Assembly (NCBI GenBank): GCA_017640485.1
Contig: JAEPQP010000008.1
Span: 1 to 44,690 of the forward strand
Reading direction: 5' to 3'
DNA from: Phycisphaerales bacterium
Lineage (GTDB): Bacteria > Planctomycetota > Phycisphaerae > Phycisphaerales > UBA1924
DNA length: 44,690 bases
Shown here: positions 28,514-36,455 of the stretch, piece by piece
Position numbering within the stretch: the stretch's first letter is position 1
How the letters are laid out: every line of letters begins with the position of its first letter
The notes under the pieces: generated by a model
What the model saw: the letters and a program-made list of their open reading frames with translations, nothing else
Told to the model about the DNA's origin: nothing
Databases searched by the model: none
Made by a program: the position numbers and the translations under genes

Positions 28514-29944
28514 ATGTCTGATTCCCTCTTACAACCGAACGAACGAGTCCTCTCAACCCTCAACGAAGACGGCTCACGCCGTTGGCTCAAGCCGCGACTA
28601 TCACCCGGTCGCTTCCTCACCCGCCGGCGCATTGTTGCGTATGTCCTCATCCTGCTGTACTCCCTCCTCCCCTTCATCCCAATCAACGGCAAGCCCGCGA
28701 TCTTTCTGAACCTCATGGAGCGTGAGTTCACCTTCTTCGGAAAGACCTTCCTGCCCCACGACACACTCCTGCTCGGGCTGTTCTTGATCATGGTCTTCCT
28801 GACAATCTTCCTCGTCACCGCGCTCTTCGGACGCATCTGGTGCGGATGGATGTGCCCGCAGACCGTGTACATGGAGTTCCTCTACCGACCCCTCGAACGC
28901 CTCTTCATCGGAGGAGGGGGACGTAAGAAACCCAAGAAGTTCCTTGCGCTGCGAAGAGTCCTGATGTACCTCGCGTACCTCGTGATCTCCGTCCACCTCG
29001 CGCAGACCTTCCTCTCCTACTTCGTTGGCGCGTCAACCGTCAACGACTGGATCTTCGGCTCACCGCTCGACCACCCAATCGCGTTCCTCATCGTCGTTGG
29101 AACCGCGGGTCTCATGATGTTCGACTTTGCGTTCTTCCGCGAGCAGGTCTGCTGCGTGGTCTGCCCGTACGCTCGATTGCAGGGAGCACTGACCGATCAG
29201 GACTCGCTCATCATCACCTACGACGAGAAGCGAGGCGAACCACGAGGCAAGAAACGTCGCACCCCCAAAGCTCAAGACGATGAGAGCCCGATCTCGCTCC
29301 CCGTGCTTGGAGACTGCATCGACTGCACCATGTGTGTCCAGACCTGCCCGACCGGGATCGATATCAGGATGGGGCCGCAGCTCGAATGCATCGGGTGCGC
29401 CCAGTGCATCGACGCGTGCGATTCAATTATGGACAAGATCAACCGCCCGCGTGGACTGATCCGCTATTCATCCGAGAACGCGGTCAGCGGGTCAAAGACC
29501 CACCTCATCCGCCCGCGTGTGATCGTCTATCCGATTATCCTGCTCCTGCTCTTTGTCGGGTTCCTGTATGTCCTCAACTCAAAGGGTGAAACGAATGTCT
29601 GGATCGGGCGCGAAGCCGGTCTCCCGTTCTACACACTCCCATCGGGTGAGATCACCAACCAACTCCGCACACGCATCACCAACCGCTCCGCGGAGTCAAC
29701 GACCTTCACCATCTCCGTGATCGAACCCCAAGGCATCACACTCGGACAAGGACAATCCACCCTCACCGTCGGACCCGGAGAAGAATCCTCCACCAAGTTC
29801 GCGATCATCGCACCCCCCGAAGCGTTCACCTCCAGCCAGATCGAGATCACCATCCGGATCACCGATAACGCGGAGTTCACCCAAGACACCGTCTTTGAAA
29901 TGAAGGGCCGGAAGTACACCCCTACGGAGCCAACCAATGACTGA
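28514..29944 (+). CDS. ccoG: Cytochrome c oxidase accessory protein CcoG (FixG/RdxA)
   Basis: FGRIWCGWMCPQTVYMEFLYRPLERLFIG, ferredoxin CIDCTMCVQTCPTGIDIRMGPQLECIGCAQCIDACD, C-terminal Ig-like domain. Confidence 0.94.
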   Translation: MSDSLLQPNERVLSTLNEDGSRRWLKPRLSPGRFLTRRRIVAYVLILLYSLLPFIPINGKPAIFLNLMEREFTFFGKTFLPHDTLLLGLFLIMVFLTIFLVTALFGRIWCGWMCPQTVYMEFLYRPLERLFIGGGGRKKPKKFLALRRVLMYLAYLVISVHLAQTFLSYFVGASTVNDWIFGSPLDHPIAFLIVVGTAGLMMFDFAFFREQVCCVVCPYARLQGALTDQDSLIITYDEKRGEPRGKKRRTPKAQDDESPISLPVLGDCIDCTMCVQTCPTGIDIRMGPQLECIGCAQCIDACDSIMDKINRPRGLIRYSSENAVSGSKTHLIRPRVIVYPIILLLLFVGFLYVLNSKGETNVWIGREAGLPFYTLPSGEITNQLRTRITNRSAESTTFTISVIEPQGITLGQGQSTLTVGPGEESSTKFAIIAPPEAFTSSQIEITIRITDNAEFTQDTVFEMKGRKYTPTEPTND

Positions 29945-30443
29945 CCGCAAGCAATCATTCTTCGAGCGAGGCCTCCACTGGCCCGTCGGGCTCGTCTGCC
30001 TGTTCCTCGTCTCCGCGTCCTTCGTCCTCACGACCGCCGTCATCGGAGCGGGGAAGGGATCCAAAGCGATCCAACCGGATTACTACGCGAGATCCATCGA
30101 CTGGGACAACGAGAAGGAACGGCTCAACACCGCAGAGAAACTCGGATGGGATGTCCGCATCACCGCATCCCCCAAACTCGACCCATACGCCAACCGCTTT
30201 GTCTCGGTGATGCTGCTCGATGCCAACGAGCAACCCATCCAGGGCGCACTCGTCGAACTCGTCGCGTTCTCGCAAGCCAACGCGCACGATCCCTTCACCA
30301 AAGTCCTCGCGAGCACTGGAGCGGGTCAGTACCAATCCAAAGTCCAAGGCATGCACACCAACGGGCTCTGGGAGTTCCAGATCTCCATCCGCCATGCCGG
30401 CCACGATGCCCTCCTGATCAAATCCCTCGAGCTCAGCGAATGA
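29937..30443 (+). CDS. ccoH: FixH/CcoH family protein
   Basis: HWPVGLVCLFLVSASFVLTTAVIGAGKGSKAIQPDYYARSIDWDNEKERLNTAEKLGWDV; position between ccoG and ccoI. Confidence 0.85.
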   Translation: MTDRKQSFFERGLHWPVGLVCLFLVSASFVLTTAVIGAGKGSKAIQPDYYARSIDWDNEKERLNTAEKLGWDVRITASPKLDPYANRFVSVMLLDANEQPIQGALVELVAFSQANAHDPFTKVLASTGAGQYQSKVQGMHTNGLWEFQISIRHAGHDALLIKSLELSE

Positions 30444-30453
30444 ACACTTGATC

Positions 30454-31269
30454 ATGTCCACCGACCCCATGCTCATCCTGATCGGGACCGTCCTCACCGC
30501 TTCCCTCGTCGGATCACTCCACTGCGCCGGCATGTGCGGCGGACTCATGCTCTTCGCACTCGGCGCCGATGCGAAAGACCAATCCAAGCACTCCAAACTC
30601 AAACTCCAATCCGCCTACCACGGCGGGCGACTCCTCACATACACCCTCCTGGGAATCATCGCGGGCACCATCGGACAAGCCCTGGACTTTGGAGGATCCT
30701 TCGTCGGCATCCAGCGCGCCGCGACCATTCTCGCAGGCCTCTTCATGATCGCGTTCGGACTCATCGCACTCGCACGAATCCGAGGCCTCAAGATCGCCCA
30801 TGTCCGAGCTCCCAAGTTCATGCAGCGAGCCGTCGAGAAGGGACAGCGACTCGCATTCAATCTCTCTCCATTCAAACGCGCGCTGACCATCGGACTCCTC
30901 ACCACGCTCCTCCCGTGCGGTTGGCTCTACGCGTTCGCGTTCGCCGCCGCGGGAACCGGATCACCGGTCTGGGGTGGACTCACCATGTCCGTCTTCTGGC
31001 TCGGCACCCTCCCAGTTATGGCCTCACTCGGAGCCGGGATCCAACTCCTCGCCGGACCACTCCACGCGAAGATCCCGACCATCAGCGCTTCTGCTGTCGT
31101 CCTCGTCGGCGCCTTTACCGCGATGGGACGCCTCCAAGCCCCCGAGATGTCACGCGTCAACCTCAACATCGTCGAAGGTGAGATCCCGACCGATCCAGAT
31201 GAAGCCTGTCCGCTCTGCGAAGCCGGACTCCCGATGGACACTGAGCACGCCCAGGACAAAGATCCGTAA
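30454..31269 (+). CDS. Sulfite exporter TauE/SafE family (cbb3 maturation-associated) membrane protein
   Basis: GSLHCAGMCGGLMLFAL, LSPFKRALTIGLLTTLLPCGWLYAFAFAAAGTGSPVWGGLTMSVFWLGTLP. Confidence 0.88.
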   Translation: MSTDPMLILIGTVLTASLVGSLHCAGMCGGLMLFALGADAKDQSKHSKLKLQSAYHGGRLLTYTLLGIIAGTIGQALDFGGSFVGIQRAATILAGLFMIAFGLIALARIRGLKIAHVRAPKFMQRAVEKGQRLAFNLSPFKRALTIGLLTTLLPCGWLYAFAFAAAGTGSPVWGGLTMSVFWLGTLPVMASLGAGIQLLAGPLHAKIPTISASAVVLVGAFTAMGRLQAPEMSRVNLNIVEGEIPTDPDEACPLCEAGLPMDTEHAQDKDP

Positions 31270-31272
31270 CAG

Positions 31273-33774
31273 ATGCCTCCAGCCAACTCAACAGACCAGC
31301 CCGCAGCCAATCAGACCACCTGCAACCACTGCGGCCTCCCAGTCCCTCCCGGACTCATCGACCCAGAATCCGAACTCCAGTTCTGCTGCAACGGATGCCA
31401 AACCGTCTACAACATCCTCCACACCTCCGGGCTCGACAACTACTACAAAGTCCGCGACTCGGTGAATCCAGACGCAGAACCAGCCGCGAGCACAGGTTCC
31501 AGCTACGAAGAACTCGACGACCCCCTTTTCCAATCGACATGGGTCACTCAAGAGAACGAATCCACCGCCGAGGTCGAACTGCTCCTTGAAGGCATGCACT
31601 GTGCCGCGTGCGTCTGGTTGATCGAGCGCCTCCCCCGTGTCGCCGACGGCGTCATCGAAGCCCGCGCTAATATCCGCCGAAGAACCGTCTGCGTCCGCTA
31701 CAACCCGGACCACATCAAGCTCTCCGCCGTCGCTCAATCCCTCGACAAACTCGGGTACGCCGCCCACCCAGCGCGAGGGAAAGAAGCCCGCGAACTCAGG
31801 ATCCGAGAGGACCGCAAGTTCCTCATCCGCGTCGCGCTCGCAGGCGCGCTCGCCGGGAACATCATGCTCCTCGCGATCGCCCTCTACGGCGGAACCTTCT
31901 CCGGAATCACCGACGCATGGCGCACGACATTCCGCTACTACTCCATGGTCCTCGGACTGATTGTCCTCATCTTCCCAGGACGCATCTTCTTCACCGGCGC
32001 CATCGCGGCACTCCGAACAAGAACAGCCCACCTCGATATCCCCATCGCGCTGGCGCTCTTTGTCGCAGGCGTCTGGGGAACCGTCAACACCATCCAAGGC
32101 ATCGGGGAGATCTACTTCGATTCCGTCGCCGTGCTCGTCTTCCTGCTCCTTGTCGGACGCTGGATCCAGCACCGACAACAACGCGCCGCATCCGATTCTG
32201 TCGAACTCATGCTCACCCTCACCCCGAGCAGCGCGACGCTCATCGATGAATCGGGCAACACCAAACGCGTTCCCATCGAAACCCTCGAAGCGGGGATGTC
32301 TGTGCTCGTCAACCCCGGAGAATCCTTCCCCGCCGACGGCGTCATCACCGATGGAACCACCACCATCGACAACGCGCTGCTCACAGGAGAATCGGTACCC
32401 ATCGAATCGGGACCAAGCGACCAAGCACTCGCTGGCGCAACAAACCTCAGCTCACCGGTCACCGTCCGCGTCCAAGCGGTGGGGGAGCACACCCGCATCG
32501 GCAAGCTCATGAACCTCGTCGCGCGAGCATCCGAGCAGAAATCTCCCGTCGTCCGAGCCGCGGATCGCATCGCGGGATACTTCGTCGTCATCGTCATCAC
32601 CCTCGCTCTGGGAACCTTTGCGTACTGGGCATGGACCACCAACATCACCACAGGGATCGAGCATGCGACCGCACTGCTCATCGTCACCTGCCCCTGTGCT
32701 CTGGGACTCGCAACACCCATGGCCATGTCCATCGCGCTGGGGCGCTCAGCACGATCCGGGATGCTCATCAAGTCCGCAACCGTCCTTGAGCAGCTCGCAA
32801 GAACATCATCCCCAGCGGGGAAGATGCTCCTCGACAAAACCGGAACCCTCACCCAAGGCGCGACCACCGTCATCGATATCCAAGGCAACGAATCCCTCCT
32901 CCCACTCGCCGCCGCGATCGAGCAATCTTCCAACCACCCCATCGCGCGAGCGATCGTCAACGCCGCAGACTCTTCGCTCCCCACCGCGACCAACATCACC
33001 CAGCACACCGCGCAAGGCATCACCGGAGAGGTCAACAATCAACACCTGACCATCGGATCCATCAGCTTCGTCACCAAGCACACCGGCGCAATCATCCCAG
33101 ACGATCTCCAGCCCAAAGTCGTCCGCCTCATCGACCGCGCCCTGACCCCGATCATGGTCCATGCGTCCCCATCCAACAGCATCGCGATCATCGGAGTGGG
33201 GGATCAACTCCGCGACGATGCTCAATCCGCGGCCAGTGATCTGCAGCAACGGGGATGGGAACTCAGTGTCTGCTCCGGAGATCACCCCCGCATCGTCGAA
33301 ACGATCGCGAATCAGCTCAACATCGAATCCCACGAGGGGGGGGTCACCCCCGAAACCAAAGCGCAGCGCATCGCTGAGTCAAAGGAACATAGACACTCAA
33401 CCTCCACACCCGTCGTCATGGTCGGGGACGGAATCAACGACGCCGCAGCCCTCGCTTCGGCAGATGTCGGGATCGCCGTCCACGGCGGAGCCGAGGCCTC
33501 CCTCGAAGCTGCGGATGTGTACCTGGTCCACGCAGGACTCAGCCCGATCGTCAAACTCATCGACCTCTCCCGCTCCACGATGTCCACCATCCGTCTGTGT
33601 ATGGTCGTGTCCATCATGTACAACACCATCGCCGCGACGCTCGCCGTGACCGGGGTCATCGACGCCCTCATCGCAGCGATCCTGATGCCCATCAGCTCGC
33701 TGACCGTGGTCGCCATCTGCACACGAGCGGGCAAGAATACTCAGACCTCCCATCAACCACCGGAGCCCCGCTGA
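31273..33774 (+). CDS. ccoI: Heavy-metal (copper) P1B-type ATPase, CcoI/FixI type
   Basis: N-terminal Cys-rich CNHCGLPVP...FCCNGCQTVYNIL, HMA GMHCAACVW, CPC motif VTCPCALGLATPMA, DKTGTLT, VGDGINDAAAL. Confidence 0.95.
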   Translation: MPPANSTDQPAANQTTCNHCGLPVPPGLIDPESELQFCCNGCQTVYNILHTSGLDNYYKVRDSVNPDAEPAASTGSSYEELDDPLFQSTWVTQENESTAEVELLLEGMHCAACVWLIERLPRVADGVIEARANIRRRTVCVRYNPDHIKLSAVAQSLDKLGYAAHPARGKEARELRIREDRKFLIRVALAGALAGNIMLLAIALYGGTFSGITDAWRTTFRYYSMVLGLIVLIFPGRIFFTGAIAALRTRTAHLDIPIALALFVAGVWGTVNTIQGIGEIYFDSVAVLVFLLLVGRWIQHRQQRAASDSVELMLTLTPSSATLIDESGNTKRVPIETLEAGMSVLVNPGESFPADGVITDGTTTIDNALLTGESVPIESGPSDQALAGATNLSSPVTVRVQAVGEHTRIGKLMNLVARASEQKSPVVRAADRIAGYFVVIVITLALGTFAYWAWTTNITTGIEHATALLIVTCPCALGLATPMAMSIALGRSARSGMLIKSATVLEQLARTSSPAGKMLLDKTGTLTQGATTVIDIQGNESLLPLAAAIEQSSNHPIARAIVNAADSSLPTATNITQHTAQGITGEVNNQHLTIGSISFVTKHTGAIIPDDLQPKVVRLIDRALTPIMVHASPSNSIAIIGVGDQLRDDAQSAASDLQQRGWELSVCSGDHPRIVETIANQLNIESHEGGVTPETKAQRIAESKEHRHSTSTPVVMVGDGINDAAALASADVGIAVHGGAEASLEAADVYLVHAGLSPIVKLIDLSRSTMSTIRLCMVVSIMYNTIAATLAVTGVIDALIAAILMPISSLTVVAICTRAGKNTQTSHQPPEPR

Positions 33775-33962
33775 TGTCCGCCGTCTACCTGATGATCCCC
33801 GCCGCACTCCTCCTTGCTGGACTTGGGGTGATCGCGTTCATCATCGCCGCCAAAAAAGGCCAGTTCGACGACCTCGACACCCCCGCGTTCCGCGCCGTGT
33901 TTGATGACGACGATTCCGACCCAAGCAACGAGCAAGACGCAGCCCGCGATCGCAGTTCGTAA
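33774..33962 (+). CDS. ccoS: cbb3-type oxidase assembly protein CcoS
   Basis: MSAVYLMIPAALLLAGLGVIAFIIAAKKGQFDDLDTPAFRAVFDDDD; overlaps the ccoI stop. Confidence 0.9.
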   Translation: MSAVYLMIPAALLLAGLGVIAFIIAAKKGQFDDLDTPAFRAVFDDDDSDPSNEQDAARDRSS

Positions 33963-34003
33963 ACCCGCCGTTCGTCTCAAGCAAGCACCTACAATTGCTC
34001 CAC

Positions 34004-34858
34004 ATGACCGCCGCCGTCGAAATCAAGAGCATCTCCTACACCTACCCCGCGACGGGACTCGACTCCTCATCAGTCAACGCCCTCGATTCGGTCTCGCTCT
34101 CCATCGACCACCGAACCAAGCTCGGCATCCTCGGCCCAAACGGCGGCGGGAAGTCCACACTCATCAAGCTCATCCTCGGCATCCTCAAGCCCACAAGCGG
34201 ATCGATCCAAGTCCTCGGACATTCTCCGACCAAAGCCCGTCAGCTCGGACTCGTCGGGTACCTCCCCCAACGCATCGAAGCCCAGCTCGATTGGCCTATC
34301 AGCGTCCGCCAGACCGTCGCGCTCGGATGCACTGCGCACCTCAAACCCTGGAAGAAAGCAACCGCAGAAGACAACGCCGCCATCGATCGCGCCCTCGAAC
34401 TCGTCGAACTCTCCGACCTTGCCGACCGTCCAATCGGTGCGCTCTCTGGAGGTCAACTCCAACGCACGATGATCGCACGCGCGATCGCCCGCTCTCCGAA
34501 ACTACTCGTGCTCGATGAGCCCACCGTAGGCGTAGACATCGCAGGACAACAACGCTTCGGACAGCTCATCAACACCCTCCACGAAGAGCTCGACCTCACC
34601 CTGATCGTCGTCTCCCATGACATGCGGGCCGTCGCCGCTGTCGCGGATCGCGTCGCGTGCCTTTCCCGATCGCTCCATTTCCACGACGCTCCCGAAGGAC
34701 TCACCCCCGCCGTGCTTGCGCAGGTCTTCGCACACGATGTCGCCGGCGTCTTCGGGGATCTCCACATCGACGCCCACCGCGCCGATGACTGCGATGACCC
34801 AACCCATTCGCACGCCTCCGATTCATGCTGCGACCACAACAGCGGGGGGGCATCATGA
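34004..34858 (+). CDS. Metal (Zn/Mn-type) ABC transporter ATP-binding protein with His-rich C-terminus
   Basis: GPNGGGKSTLIKLILGILKPTSG, LSGGQLQRTMIARAIARSPKLLVLDEPTVGVD; tail DAHRADDCDDPTHSHASDSCCDHN. Confidence 0.92.
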   Translation: MTAAVEIKSISYTYPATGLDSSSVNALDSVSLSIDHRTKLGILGPNGGGKSTLIKLILGILKPTSGSIQVLGHSPTKARQLGLVGYLPQRIEAQLDWPISVRQTVALGCTAHLKPWKKATAEDNAAIDRALELVELSDLADRPIGALSGGQLQRTMIARAIARSPKLLVLDEPTVGVDIAGQQRFGQLINTLHEELDLTLIVVSHDMRAVAAVADRVACLSRSLHFHDAPEGLTPAVLAQVFAHDVAGVFGDLHIDAHRADDCDDPTHSHASDSCCDHNSGGAS

Positions 34859-35736
34859 GAATCGACCCCGCCAACATCCCGATCATCGCCGCCGCGATCG
34901 CGATCGCGATGATGGGCGGCGCCCTGAGCATCTTCGTCGTCCTCAAGCGCCTCGCCTTCATCGGACAGGGGATCTCCCACGCCGCATTCGGAGGGGTCGG
35001 GATCGCCCTTGTCCTGGGAGTCCACGGCGCGACGACCGTTGGCGCCATCGGTCAACTCACAATCGTTGTCGTGTTCTCGATCCTCGCCGCACTCTGGATC
35101 GCCGCCCTCTCTCGATCACACAAAGGAAGAACAGACACCGCGATCGGGGTCGTCCTTTCAGCATCCATGGCTCTGGGATTCGTCCTCTTCACCATCGCCG
35201 AATCCAGACACGATCACGACGAGCACGGCCACGCCGCGAACGGTCACGAAGACGAACACCACCTCATCGAAGAAATCCTCTTCGGGAACATCCTCAACAC
35301 CACGACCACCAAGTCCACCATCGCCGTCGTCACCTCCGCCGCGATCCTGCTGTACCTCTGGTCCGCAAGACGCAAACTCATCTTCTGGGCATTCGATGAA
35401 CCTGTCGTCGACGCCTACGGCCACAGCTCCAGGTCCATCACCAACCTCTTCCTCTCCGTTCTCGCGATCGCAGTCGTGATGTCCATGCAGATCGCGGGAG
35501 TCGTCCTCGCGGCCGCGATCCTCGTCCTCCCCGGCGCCGCCGCTCTCAACCTCACCGCCAAACTCCGCCCCGCGTTTATCTACGCGATCACCATCGGAGT
35601 CCTCGGCGCGATCCTCGGCCTCCAAGTAGGACTCAACTCATCCTACCCCATTGGTCCAACCATCGTCCTCATCCAGAGCGTCATGTACCTGCTCACCCTC
35701 GTCATCAAACTCCTCGCCCCGCGCCTCCGCGCGTGA
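34855..35736 (+). CDS. Metal ABC transporter permease (ABC-3 family, ZnuB-like)
   Basis: ALSIFVVLKRLAFIGQGISHAAFGGVGIAL; His-rich loop RHDHDEHGHAANGHEDEHH; ATGA overlap with the upstream ATPase. Confidence 0.92.
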   Translation: MRIDPANIPIIAAAIAIAMMGGALSIFVVLKRLAFIGQGISHAAFGGVGIALVLGVHGATTVGAIGQLTIVVVFSILAALWIAALSRSHKGRTDTAIGVVLSASMALGFVLFTIAESRHDHDEHGHAANGHEDEHHLIEEILFGNILNTTTTKSTIAVVTSAAILLYLWSARRKLIFWAFDEPVVDAYGHSSRSITNLFLSVLAIAVVMSMQIAGVVLAAAILVLPGAAALNLTAKLRPAFIYAITIGVLGAILGLQVGLNSSYPIGPTIVLIQSVMYLLTLVIKLLAPRLRA

Positions 35737-35782
35737 GCGATCAGTCAGCAACAACCGAAATCAGTTCAGAAAGAAACCAGCC

Positions 35783-35968
35783 ATGAAAGCCGAAACCCTT
35801 ATCGCCGAACTCAACACGATCCGCAAAGACCTCGATGAAGACAAGTCCGACCTCGAATGGGTCACCCTCCACCATGTCTTCTGCTTCGTCTCCTACAAGA
35901 TGGGCGACTTCCAAGAGTACATCGACGACCAAGCCAAACGCGGCGCGTTCGACGAGCTCGACGACTAA
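35783..35968 (+). CDS. Small acidic hypothetical protein (61 aa)
   Basis: MKAETLIAELNTIRKDLDEDKSDLEWVTLHHVFCFVSYKMGDFQEYIDDQAKRGAFDELDD; internal ATG preceded by a purine-rich stretch. Confidence 0.6.
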   Translation: MKAETLIAELNTIRKDLDEDKSDLEWVTLHHVFCFVSYKMGDFQEYIDDQAKRGAFDELDD

Positions 35969-36267
35969 TCCACACACCACAACCCGCTTCCAGAGCTCAA
36001 AAACGCGATTTTGAGATTCGGTATTGCTTTCATTGCATCCGCATTTGCAATGGAGCCGAAAATATGCATGATGTATCAATCGTGACTGCTCGCCGGGCGC
36101 CGCTCCTGTCAAAAGCAATGAGTGAATCCGGAGAGCACCACGACGACTGATCTCAGGACGAGGTCAGGCGATGAGCCCCGAGCGACGGCACGGGGAAAAG
36201 AACTCGAGCGGCGGCCAACTGATCCGCGACGGCTCGAATAAACCATGTACTCAAAGGAGGTGATTCA

Positions 36268-36306
36268 GTGAACGATTCAGTCTGTACCAAGGGGCTACGC
36301 CTCTAA
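36268..36306 (+). CDS. Possible 12-aa leader peptide (MNDSVCTKGLRL) preceded by an extended Shine-Dalgarno
   Basis: AAAGGAGGTGATTCA immediately upstream of GTG AAC GAT TCA GTC TGT ACC AAG GGG CTA CGC CTC TAA; 7-nt spacing from GGAGG to GTG. Confidence 0.35.
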   Translation: MNDSVCTKGLRL

Positions 36307-36389
36307 TGAGCACATGCTCGACGGAGAACATTGATGCTCCGGCGTAGTCCATGCAGAAAACATTGCTGAGACATACTCAGCATCCTACG

Positions 36390-36418
36390 GCCACCTCCCA
36401 CAAGGGGGTGGCTTTTTT
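36390..36418 (+). terminator. Strong intrinsic terminator
   Basis: GCCACCTCCcacaaGGGGGTGGC followed by TTTTTT. Confidence 0.88.
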
Positions 36419-36455
36419 AATCAATACTCAAAATGCTTCCCAGCCCCCCAAGCCC

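Larger units (their letters stand above)
36130..36418 (+). ncRNA. Candidate structured RNA / leader with anti-anti-SD element, 12-codon ORF and intrinsic terminator (boundaries approximate)
   Basis: Multiple self-complementary stems: CCCCG/CGGGG; CGAGC/GCTCG with GCGG/CCGC inside; GGGCTACGCC/GGCGTAGTCC; GAGCA/TGCTC; TGCTGAG/CTCAGCA; ends in GC-rich hairpin plus T6; no long ORF. Confidence 0.45.

Noticed and set aside
31288-32424. 378-aa minus-strand ORF
   Set aside because: Antisense to ccoI; shadow ORF.
36130-36240. SRP RNA, because of GAGGTCAGGCGATGAGC...
   Set aside because: Lacks the GGTCAGG-CCGGAAGG-AGCAGCC core; resemblance limited to a short GGTCAGG string.
36253-36268. A real or degraded 16S rRNA 3' end on the minus strand
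   Set aside because: Only the anti-SD segment matches; the adjacent helix 45 and upstream 16S sequence are absent.
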